A program made the position numbers and the translations under genes. The notes beneath the pieces are model-generated. The model had not been told where the DNA came from and did not search any database. It saw only the letters and a program-made list of their open reading frames with translations. Below are positions 56,449 through 63,699 of a stretch of DNA of 64,000 bases, in pieces. The stretch is taken from contig JADJWT010000001.1 of the NCBI GenBank assembly GCA_016716225.1, positions 1,426,001 to 1,490,000 on the forward strand, written 5' to 3'. This stretch comes from Ignavibacteriota bacterium (GTDB taxonomy: Bacteria > Bacteroidota > Ignavibacteria > Ignavibacteriales > Melioribacteraceae). Position 1 is the stretch's first letter. Each line of letters starts with the position of its first letter.

Positions 56449-57762
56449 TTATTCGAACCACGAAACTATTTCATAGGTTTCTGTTGCGGGAAAATATGGC
56501 GGAGTTGTTGTTTCAAATCTTTTATCAAATTTAATTACTTGACGATATCCAGCACCGTTTGTGTAACCGGTTGTTTGAGCTTCGTTTTCTATTAACCCGC
56601 CAAGAATTTTCATTGTTCCCATATTTGGTTTACTTGGACTAATACCCTCAACTGTAATTCCTCCATCATAATTAAATAAAGAAGCATGAATATTAATATT
56701 ATTTCTATTAGCGGTATTATCCTTTACTACAACTTGTTTTTCTGCAACTACTCCTAACATATCTGCACAATCCGGATTTGTAATAGTGTAACCTGGATTT
56801 GCAGGATCACTAATAAGTGGAGAATCTCTATAAACTATATCGTCTTCTAAATATACATATCCATAACTTGAACTACTTTTTCCGGTACCAACCGTATATT
56901 TACCATTAACTGTACCAGATAAATATAAATTTCCTTTTGTATTCCAAATAACACCGTTTGGTGCAAGAGTGTCTAATTTTGCGGTAACTGGTGTACTCCA
57001 TGTTGAAGTTCCGGTAACTCTTGTACTGTATTCCACAGTTCCAATTGAACTTCCGTCATCGGAAAAAACTAATCTAACATCTAAAGCGTTACCTCCTGCA
57101 TCTTGAAAAACTTTACCGTCATAATTTCCTGCATCTTTTATTTTTGTGGTGTTTAATGTAAATGGCACATCAACCGGAGATTCATATCCACCTAAAAATT
57201 CGGGATCAGCGGGTCCATAACCATAAACATTACCTATAGATGAAATTCCGCCTTTTGTTGTAACTTTTCCCATAAAAACTGGTGAACCCAATGTTAATAA
57301 TTTTCCTTGAGTATGAAATGGTCCGTCAACTGTATCGCCGGTTACCAAATATCCCCCACTTGGCCATTTGTTTGTATAATATCCAAATTTTGAAAAACTA
57401 CTTGGCTCCAAAATAATTTTTACTAAGGATGTATCTTCCTTAATTTCACTGTCATAAATTCCGGTTAAATATCCGGTAGATGTAATTTTAATTTTATCAA
57501 CTGCAAATTTTGTAACATTTATATCAATATATCCACCTTGAAAAGGTAATTTAGTAAAACTGCCCGTCCAAGTTGGATCTTTAAAGATAATATTTGCAGC
57601 CATATTTGCACCGCTAGCAGCAATATTTTGAAGATTTGTTCTTGAATAATATTCGGATAAATTTTCAACTGCACGAGTTGTTGTATTAGATGAATTAAAA
57701 TTTACAACAGAAAACATCAAACTAAATGCTATTACAACTAATAATATTGCTTTTCCGCCCAT
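56449..57762 (-). CDS. Pilin-like module D, gene 3 (PilX/GspK-like large subunit)
   Basis: A 437-residue protein starting 'MGGKAILLVVIAFSLMFSVV', then 'NLQNIAASGANMAANIIFKD'. The passenger is very close to module A gene 3: 'GPFHTQGKLLTLGSPVFMGK', 'GNLYLSGTVNGKYTVGTGKS', 'VYLEDDIVYRDSPL', 'CADMLGVVAEKQVVVKDN' and 'NIHASLFNYDGGITVEGI'. It ends 'PATETYEIVSWFE'. A GGAG ribosome site precedes ATG 57762. The A/D and B/C pairs form two subtypes. Confidence 0.65.
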   Translation of the reverse strand: MGGKAILLVVIAFSLMFSVVNFNSSNTTTRAVENLSEYYSRTNLQNIAASGANMAANIIFKDPTWTGSFTKLPFQGGYIDINVTKFAVDKIKITSTGYLTGIYDSEIKEDTSLVKIILEPSSFSKFGYYTNKWPSGGYLVTGDTVDGPFHTQGKLLTLGSPVFMGKVTTKGGISSIGNVYGYGPADPEFLGGYESPVDVPFTLNTTKIKDAGNYDGKVFQDAGGNALDVRLVFSDDGSSIGTVEYSTRVTGTSTWSTPVTAKLDTLAPNGVIWNTKGNLYLSGTVNGKYTVGTGKSSSSYGYVYLEDDIVYRDSPLISDPANPGYTITNPDCADMLGVVAEKQVVVKDNTANRNNINIHASLFNYDGGITVEGISPSKPNMGTMKILGGLIENEAQTTGYTNGAGYRQVIKFDKRFETTTPPYFPATETYEIVSWFE

Positions 57763-57772
57763 TTTATCTCCT

Positions 57773-58426
57773 TTATCTAATACTTAATCCTGGTGCCGAT
57801 AATCTAATTTGTCGCCAAAATGCACTCTTATCTTTTGAATAAACATCTTCATCTGCGGCATCTCCGTATGATGCGGTATTTTCAACTGTAACATCAATTT
57901 GTAAAGTTATTATCCCAAGAGGTGGCGCACTTGGCATTGTGTGAATTTCTTCGCCGTCATCATCAAAATATTTTAAATTAAATTGAGTTAAACCTAAGTT
58001 TGCCGCTAACGGAGTTTCACTATTTACTTGTCTATACAAAATTCTGTCTTTAGGATTTGGTGTTCCGGCAACTTCTGAATCTGTTGGTGAACCAACCCAA
58101 TATTTTAAAATATCTACATTTCCATCGCCAGTTTGAACATCTTCATCTATTGCTACATCAGTTTTAAATGATATGCTTGTATCAGTTGCTTCAATAATTG
58201 CAGTTGCAGGATTTGGAATTTTATCGTAATCTTCGCAATATCCTATTTTTCTAAAATCATGTTCCAGCAATTCTATAATAGAAAGAAGATTGCTTTGAAC
58301 TATCATTTCTCCGCTATTTAAATAGCTATTTTCAACTGTTGAATCATTCATTCTAAATAAGATTAGTAGAATTAAACCTCCAACCAACGATGATCCAAGT
58401 ATGTCAATTAATGTACTAAATCCCAT
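57773..58426 (-). CDS. Pilin-like module D, gene 2 (PilW/GspJ-like)
   Basis: A 217-residue protein starting 'MGFSTLIDILGSSLVGGLIL'. After the helix come 'SIIELLEHDFRKIGYCEDYD', 'TPNPKDRILYRQVNSETPLA', 'LGLTQFNLKYFDDDGEE', 'ITLQIDVTVENTASYGD' and 'FWRQIRLSAPGLS'. It is nearly block-identical with module A gene 2. It lies 8 bases after gene 1 and 10 before gene 3. Confidence 0.67.
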   Translation of the reverse strand: MGFSTLIDILGSSLVGGLILLILFRMNDSTVENSYLNSGEMIVQSNLLSIIELLEHDFRKIGYCEDYDKIPNPATAIIEATDTSISFKTDVAIDEDVQTGDGNVDILKYWVGSPTDSEVAGTPNPKDRILYRQVNSETPLAANLGLTQFNLKYFDDDGEEIHTMPSAPPLGIITLQIDVTVENTASYGDAADEDVYSKDKSAFWRQIRLSAPGLSIR

Positions 58427-58434
58427 TTTAACCT

Positions 58435-58947
58435 CTATCTGAAGTAAAAGTGACTATTAATTTTTGATAATTTTACCGTATCTTGTCCTTCATTTAAAAA
58501 CGGACTTGTAACAGAAACTTCAATTCTTTTATGATAAGTTCTATTATTTACATAATCTAAAGAAACATTTGGATCTACATAAAATACTCGACAATTAATG
58601 TTGAAATCCGCAGAAATAATTGTCGAATCACTTTTTGTATTTTCCGAATAATAGTTATAATCGTCAAAATCGTCAAAATCTTTACGATTTAATTCTCCAC
58701 TTTCATGACCTAAAGAAAGAGTTAACTCATCTTCATCATTAACAATATTATTGTTAGCAGTTTCTTCATCAAAAGCTTTGCTAAAAGCTTCGTGAATTAC
58801 TGCATTTCCCAAAGAAACTGCAAGAATTTCATATTTGGTTTGATCCATATTTTGTGTATTTGTTAATGAATTTCTATTAACATTTATAATTACAATTGAT
58901 AATAAAATCATTGCAGCAATAGAAATTAACATCTGACCGGTATTCAT
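58435..58947 (-). CDS. Pilin-like module D, gene 1b (PilV/MshD/GspI-like)
   Basis: A 170-residue protein: 'MNTGQMLISIAAMILLSIVI', 'LAVSLGNAVIHEAFSKAFDE', acidic motif 'FDDFDDYNYY', 'YHKRIEVSVTSPFLNEGQDT' and the end 'KINSHFYFR'. It is the second of two adjacent gene-1 copies in module D and directly precedes gene 2. Confidence 0.65.
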   Translation of the reverse strand: MNTGQMLISIAAMILLSIVIINVNRNSLTNTQNMDQTKYEILAVSLGNAVIHEAFSKAFDEETANNNIVNDEDELTLSLGHESGELNRKDFDDFDDYNYYSENTKSDSTIISADFNINCRVFYVDPNVSLDYVNNRTYHKRIEVSVTSPFLNEGQDTVKLSKINSHFYFR

Positions 58948-59112
58948 AAAATTCTCAAGTTTTGAACATCTTGAAGTTCAATTACTATGCCAGTTCAACA
59001 AAATTTAAAATCTGGTTATTTGAGTTGTAAATAAATGATTTTAGAAATTGCATTAATTTGATCCCCCAAAAATGATAATGGACGTATTATCTTTTTACAT
59101 AATTTTGCTGAT

Positions 59113-59128
59113 TTTGATCTATATCACA
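59113..59128 (-). promoter_or_regulatory. Possible CRP/FNR-family operator
   Basis: On the minus strand TGTGA-TATAGA-TCAAA, in the 198-base gap between the two gene-1 copies of module D, about 165 bases before gene 1b. It contains TGAT-N4-ATCA. Tentative. Confidence 0.3.
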
Positions 59129-59145
59129 AATGAAATTTTTTGAGA

Positions 59146-59658
59146 TTATCGGAAATAATAATGACTTATTATTTTTGAAAGTGTAATATTTTCTGTTCCT
59201 TCTTCAAAATATGGACTGCTAACCGTTACAGTAATTCTTTTATGCCAAGTATTGTAGTTTACAGAATCTAAAGAAACAAACGGATCGACGTATTTTACAG
59301 TGCAAGAAATATTCATTGTTGCATAATCGTAAGTTGAATCTGCATCGGTTGTTTCTTCAAATTTATGGAAATCATCAAAATCATCAAACTGTTTCCTTAA
59401 AGTTTCACCAGCATCTGCTTTTAATGTTGTAGATAATTCAGATACATTTGTTACAAGATTATTATCAGTAGTTTTTTCATCAAAAGATTTACTAGATGCT
59501 TCTTCAATAATTGTATTAGCTAATGAAACGGCAAGTATCTTATATTTTGTTTCAGTTATAGATAATGTTGTTGTCAACGAATTTCTGTTAACATTCAAAA
59601 TTGTGGTAGAAAGTAAAGCCATTGCGGCAATTGATATTAAAGTTTGTCCGGTATTCAC
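59146..59658 (-). CDS. Pilin-like module D, gene 1a (extra PilV/MshD/GspI-like copy)
   Basis: A 170-residue paralogue of gene 1b: 'MNTGQTLISIAAMALLSTTI', 'LAVSLANTIIEEASSKSFDE', 'FDDFDDFHKF', 'WHKRITVTVSSPYFEEGTEN', ending 'KIISHYYFR'. The start codon is GTG at 59658; the overlapping upstream ATG is followed by TGA. It is separated from gene 1b by 198 bases, so it may have a separate promoter and supply an alternative first subunit. Confidence 0.62.
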   Translation of the reverse strand: MNTGQTLISIAAMALLSTTILNVNRNSLTTTLSITETKYKILAVSLANTIIEEASSKSFDEKTTDNNLVTNVSELSTTLKADAGETLRKQFDDFDDFHKFEETTDADSTYDYATMNISCTVKYVDPFVSLDSVNYNTWHKRITVTVSSPYFEEGTENITLSKIISHYYFR

Positions 59659-59812
59659 ATCAAAGAAAAATTAATTTCAAAATTTTACTTTATTATCGGA
59701 ATTTGTTTGAAAAATTAAAGATTTGTATTTAAATAAAATGAAATGAATAATGCTAAAAAATTTATATGAAGTTATTATATTTGTTTAATAAATAATGGGA
59801 ATTTTCTAAATA

Positions 59813-60400
59813 ATGGATCCAATAAATATAATAGTTGCAATAAACCTTTTTGTTTCAATGAGCGCAAATATGGCAGCTGCAAAAAAAGGAATGAAATCAA
59901 AACTTTCAAATGTTGTTGAGCGACCCAAAACTTATCTTCAAAAATTTCCGCCAAATATTTCGGCATTAATTTTGGTTTTATCAATTGCAGCGGTTTTTAA
60001 TTTAGGAACTTTTAGTGAAGAAATTAAATCAGAAAATTATATTTACAGAATTATTGGTTTAGTATTTTTCATAGCTTTCTCATGGATACAAGTAGGAAGT
60101 TTCAAATCTTTAGGCGAATTTTACGCGCAAGATATATTAATTTTTAAAAATCATAATTTAATTACAAAAGGATTTTACAAATACATAAGACATCCGCAAT
60201 ATTTAAGTCAAATTTTAAGCGATTTAGGAGTTGCAATTGCATTAATGGGATACATCATAATTCCGTTGGTAATTTTAGTTGAGCTTCCATTATTTGTTTT
60301 GCGGGCAATGTTTGAAGAAAAATTACTTGCGAAACATTTTAAAGAAAAATTTGTAAACTATAAGAAAAATTCCGGATTTATAATTCCTTTTATAGGTTAA
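59813..60400 (+). CDS. Isoprenylcysteine carboxyl methyltransferase-like membrane protein
   Basis: A 195-residue protein with four to five hydrophobic helices. The ICMT/PEMT family signature is in the second half: 'GFYKYIRHPQYLSQILSDLG' and then 'EEKLLAKHFKEKFVNYKKNS', which bind S-adenosylmethionine. Bacterial members methylate small lipids or unknown acceptors. It is one base from the amidase gene, so they are coupled. Confidence 0.85.
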   Translation: MDPINIIVAINLFVSMSANMAAAKKGMKSKLSNVVERPKTYLQKFPPNISALILVLSIAAVFNLGTFSEEIKSENYIYRIIGLVFFIAFSWIQVGSFKSLGEFYAQDILIFKNHNLITKGFYKYIRHPQYLSQILSDLGVAIALMGYIIIPLVILVELPLFVLRAMFEEKLLAKHFKEKFVNYKKNSGFIIPFIG

Positions 60401-60401
60401 A

Positions 60402-61982
60402 GTGATATTAAGAAAAGTAAATATTTTAATAATCTTTTTACTATTTCAGTTTTGTGGATTTGCTGCAGCATCGGATCTTTCCATAAAAATAGGAAAATTT
60501 GAAAGAAAAATTACTTCTTACGAAATTAGAGGAATTGAATATGTTTCCTCTAAAGCAATAGCAGAAGCATTTTCGGCAAATTTCTTTTATAATGAATCAC
60601 ATCAAAAATTTGAAATAAAATTTAAAGACTACAAATTAAAATTTACCATAAATAATCAATTTGTAATTTTAACTTCAAAAAAGAGCAACCAGCATCAAGT
60701 ATTTCAAATGCCAGTTTCCGCAAGAAAAGAAAATTCCGAAATTGTAATTCCAATAAAATATGCCTTAAAATATTTGGGATTAGGCTCGGGAATGGATTTG
60801 GTTTATAATGAAAACCAAAATTTAATTACAGTAAAAAGTGAAAATATTGATACAAAAAATTTAGTTAATTGGAATGAAAATCTAATTGATGTAACAAATG
60901 TAAAGTATGATATTTATTCTGCAAAAGTTGAAAACAAAGCCAATGGAACATTATTAAGATTGGGGACAAAACGGCCAATAAGAGAGCCGGCAAGTTCTGT
61001 AAAAGATAATAAACTATATTTGTTTTTCTCAAACATTACTGTTGATAATAGCCTTGCAAGTACTTTTAAATCCACCGGATTAATTAACGATTTGCAGATA
61101 AAATATGTAAATGGAAATCCTCAAATTGAATTAGAATTAAAAGATGGTTTTGATAATTATGAAGTTTTTTATGATGAAGAAATAAACGAAGTTTTGGTTT
61201 CGCTTCACAATAAATATTTGAAAACAGAAAACATAAATTTAAATTCCGATGAAATTAAAAAATGGCAGTTTGATGTAGTTGTTATTGATCCGGGTCATGG
61301 CGGCAAAGATCCCGGCGCAATTGGTATCAATGGACTTAAAGAAAAAGATGTAAATTTAGCAATTGCAAAAGAGCTTGGTAATTTAATCAAAAAAAATATG
61401 CCGGAAGTTAAAGTTGTTTACACAAGAAGTAATGATCAATTTGTTGAACTTTACAAACGCGGAAAAATTGCAAATGAAAACAAAGGAAATTTATTCATCT
61501 CAATTCATTGCAATTCAACTCCTAAAAAACCAACAAATGCAAGTGGAATAGAAGTTTATTTGTTAAGACCAGGAAGAACTAAAGAAGCTATAGATATTGC
61601 TGAATTTGAAAATAGTGTAATAAGTTTAGAAGAAGATCAAAATAGATATCAAAAACTTACGGATGAAAATTTTATTTTAGTAAGTATGGCACATGCTTCA
61701 AATATGAGATACTCAGAATCATTTGCGGATATGCTTGATACCGAATGGAAAAATCAAATCAAAATTCCAGCAAGAGGAATTAAACAAGCGGGATTTTATG
61801 TGCTTGTTGGTGCTTCAATGCCAAGTGTACTAATTGAAACCGGATTTATATCAAATAAAAATGATGCGAAATATTTAGGAAGTAAATCGGGACAAAAAGA
61901 AATTGCGTCATCAATTTTTGATGCAGTATTTAAGTATAAAAAATATTATGAAAATTCAATTATCAATGAAATAAAAAAATAG
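60402..61982 (+). CDS. N-acetylmuramoyl-L-alanine amidase (Amidase_3), secreted
   Basis: A 526-residue wall hydrolase starting at GTG 60402. The signal peptide is followed by a copper-amine-oxidase-like/AMIN-type N-terminal region (about 25-275). The Amidase_3 domain (about 290-510) has zinc ligands H299 ('DPGHGG'), E314 ('GLKEKD') and H369 ('SIHCNS'), and catalytic E479 ('LIETGFISN'). It cleaves the bond between muramic acid and the peptide stem, typically at division. A 28-residue membrane peptide is encoded directly downstream. Confidence 0.95.
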   Translation: MILRKVNILIIFLLFQFCGFAAASDLSIKIGKFERKITSYEIRGIEYVSSKAIAEAFSANFFYNESHQKFEIKFKDYKLKFTINNQFVILTSKKSNQHQVFQMPVSARKENSEIVIPIKYALKYLGLGSGMDLVYNENQNLITVKSENIDTKNLVNWNENLIDVTNVKYDIYSAKVENKANGTLLRLGTKRPIREPASSVKDNKLYLFFSNITVDNSLASTFKSTGLINDLQIKYVNGNPQIELELKDGFDNYEVFYDEEINEVLVSLHNKYLKTENINLNSDEIKKWQFDVVVIDPGHGGKDPGAIGINGLKEKDVNLAIAKELGNLIKKNMPEVKVVYTRSNDQFVELYKRGKIANENKGNLFISIHCNSTPKKPTNASGIEVYLLRPGRTKEAIDIAEFENSVISLEEDQNRYQKLTDENFILVSMAHASNMRYSESFADMLDTEWKNQIKIPARGIKQAGFYVLVGASMPSVLIETGFISNKNDAKYLGSKSGQKEIASSIFDAVFKYKKYYENSIINEIKK

Positions 61983-61990
61983 GTAAATAA

Positions 61991-62077
61991 ATGACGAATG
62001 CTCAAAAATGGGTTGTAATATTTTTAGTAATTTTTGTTGTCTTACTATTTCTTTCCAAAATAACTTCCGGAAGTTAA
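61991..62077 (+). CDS. 28-residue single-helix membrane peptide
   Basis: A short frame, 'MTNAQKWVVIFLVIFVVLLF' followed by 'LSKITSGS'. One strong hydrophobic helix with a lysine before it fits a small inner-membrane protein. An AGG ribosome site lies 7 bases before the ATG, and the start is only 8 bases after the amidase stop. It is too short for family assignment; coupling and hydrophobic design support it. Confidence 0.55.
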   Translation: MTNAQKWVVIFLVIFVVLLFLSKITSGS

Positions 62078-62265
62078 AAATTAAGAATTAATTACTGCTA
62101 CATTTTTTGCAGTGTCAAAAAATATTGCAGTTGTTTATAAGCCAAATTTCAACTTTTAATATAATTATTTTTTTTACGTCAATATTTCTTTCACCAATTT
62201 AATTTTAAATTACAAATTGTACCAAACTCAAATAATTTGAAAATATTTAAAAATCATATCTTTTA

Positions 62266-62281
62266 TGTGATTTAAGTCAAA
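62266..62281 (+). promoter_or_regulatory. Possible CRP/FNR-family operator
   Basis: TGTGA-TTTAAG-TCAAA, 64 bases before ATG 62345. It contains TGATTTAAGTCA, close to FNR-type half-sites. Tentative. Confidence 0.35.
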
Positions 62282-62344
62282 CCTTTTATTGCTGGCATTA
62301 TTGCTGAATAATTAACCTCGTGTTTTTAGATAATGAGGATCAAA

Positions 62345-63643
62345 ATGTCAGCAATACTTAAAAATAGATTTTCAAAATTAGTACTTCTTATTTCATTTTT
62401 CATTTTTTCAAATTTAACAGCTCAATCAATTTACAAAATGAGTTTGGAGAATTATAGAATAGATGGAGATAGTAGTGTAAGTGCGGATGTATATATAGAG
62501 AATGTAGGCGAATCATTCGAGTTAACAAGCTATCAATGTGCATTAAGTATAAATCAGAGTTTGGATTTATCAAGCCTAAGATTGAAATATGTTGAAGGAA
62601 GTTCAGAGTTGGTAAACGTACCTAATCTGTATGTAGGAATAGAAAATATAGACGGAGTGTCTGAACTCACCTTTGTGTCATTTATCGGTAATGATATAAT
62701 CTCAAAGAAAACCATGGTAGGAAGATTTATACTAGAGGGAAAAATAGATCTAAGCAAAGTAAACTTACTAGGAATAAAGTGGGATTTTGAAGGTACAGTA
62801 AGTACAATAATAACTGGAAAGAACTTCGAGAATATCACAAACCCGGAAAGCCATGTAAGTATATTTTCTTTGTTAGGCGGAAATGAAGAAGAGGAAGAAG
62901 AAACAAAAGAAATAGAAAAGATAAACATCATAGGATCGGAAGCATCGGCAATAAGCGGAGAAAAGTTTACGGATAAAATGCTGTATGATGGAATAAGCCC
63001 GGAGAGTAATGGAGGAGAATATAGTTCGTCATCAGATGGAAGATGGGCAGTGGAAGGATTTCCGCAATGGGTTACATTGGATTTGGGCGAAGAGAAAGAA
63101 GTAGAAACAATAAAGATAAGTGGATATGGATCAGATGAAGGGATAACCTATGATTGTGAATTTTACAGAGGAGAATACAGTAATAAGGAACTAATAAAGA
63201 AAGAAACAACAGAAAGCGGAAGTTACTGGTCGGAACATGAATTAGGAAGTGTAAAGACAAGATACATAACAATAGTAGTAACGGGAAGTGAGGGAAACAG
63301 CTGGTGTGATATATGGGAGATGGAAGTATATGGAGTAGATGGAACATCAGAAGTTGGAGAAGAAGAAGTAATACCGGAAGAATATGGAATAAGTCAGAAT
63401 TACCCGAATCCGTTTAACCCGAGTACAAAAGTGCAAGTGAAGATGAAAGAAACGGGAAATGCAAGACTTGATGTATACAATATATTGGGAGAAAGAGTAT
63501 TATCTGTATTGGATGCAGAACTAAGTGCCGGAATACATGAAATCAATATTGATGGATCTAATCTTGCCAGTGGTACTTACATATATCAACTAAATATTGA
63601 TGGTAACTTTTCCCAAATTAAAAAAATGAATCTGATTAAGTAA
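62345..63643 (+). CDS. Secreted discoidin-domain protein with C-terminal type IX-type sorting domain
   Basis: A 432-residue protein from ATG 62345, chosen because GAGG lies 6 bases upstream (a longer frame begins at 62333). Signal peptide 'LVLLISFFIFSNLTAQ'. A cohesin-like beta domain covers about 25-185, then a Glu-rich linker, then an F5/8 type C (discoidin)-like domain about 195-340 ('PQWVTLDLGEEKEVETIKIS', 'WCDIWEMEVYG'). The sorting domain is at about 350-432 ('ISQNYPNPFNPSTKVQV', 'SNLASGTYIYQLNID'). Codon use in the middle differs from neighbours: isoleucine is mostly ATA rather than ATT, and GGA/GTA/GAG are frequent. The ends look normal. Confidence 0.85.
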   Translation: MSAILKNRFSKLVLLISFFIFSNLTAQSIYKMSLENYRIDGDSSVSADVYIENVGESFELTSYQCALSINQSLDLSSLRLKYVEGSSELVNVPNLYVGIENIDGVSELTFVSFIGNDIISKKTMVGRFILEGKIDLSKVNLLGIKWDFEGTVSTIITGKNFENITNPESHVSIFSLLGGNEEEEEETKEIEKINIIGSEASAISGEKFTDKMLYDGISPESNGGEYSSSSDGRWAVEGFPQWVTLDLGEEKEVETIKISGYGSDEGITYDCEFYRGEYSNKELIKKETTESGSYWSEHELGSVKTRYITIVVTGSEGNSWCDIWEMEVYGVDGTSEVGEEEVIPEEYGISQNYPNPFNPSTKVQVKMKETGNARLDVYNILGERVLSVLDAELSAGIHEINIDGSNLASGTYIYQLNIDGNFSQIKKMNLIK

Positions 63644-63655
63644 TTGTTAAAAATA

Positions 63656-63692
63656 TGGCAGCCGATGACTCCTTAAATAAAATCGACTGCCA
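63656..63692. terminator. Bidirectional terminator hairpin
   Basis: TGGCAGCCGAT (63656-63666) and ATCGACTGCCA (63682-63692) pair at 10 of 11 positions, between convergent genes, with A/T-rich flanks on both sides. Confidence 0.8.
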
Positions 63693-63699
63693 AAATTAT

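Noticed and set aside
62316..62338. CCTC/GAGG pairing that could hide the ribosome site of the discoidin gene
   Set aside because: Only four base pairs with a 15-base loop; too weak to claim a regulatory hairpin.
63072..63347. Leucine/histidine-rich 91-codon minus-strand frame in the discoidin gene
   Set aside because: Antisense of the purine-rich coding strand; low-complexity product.
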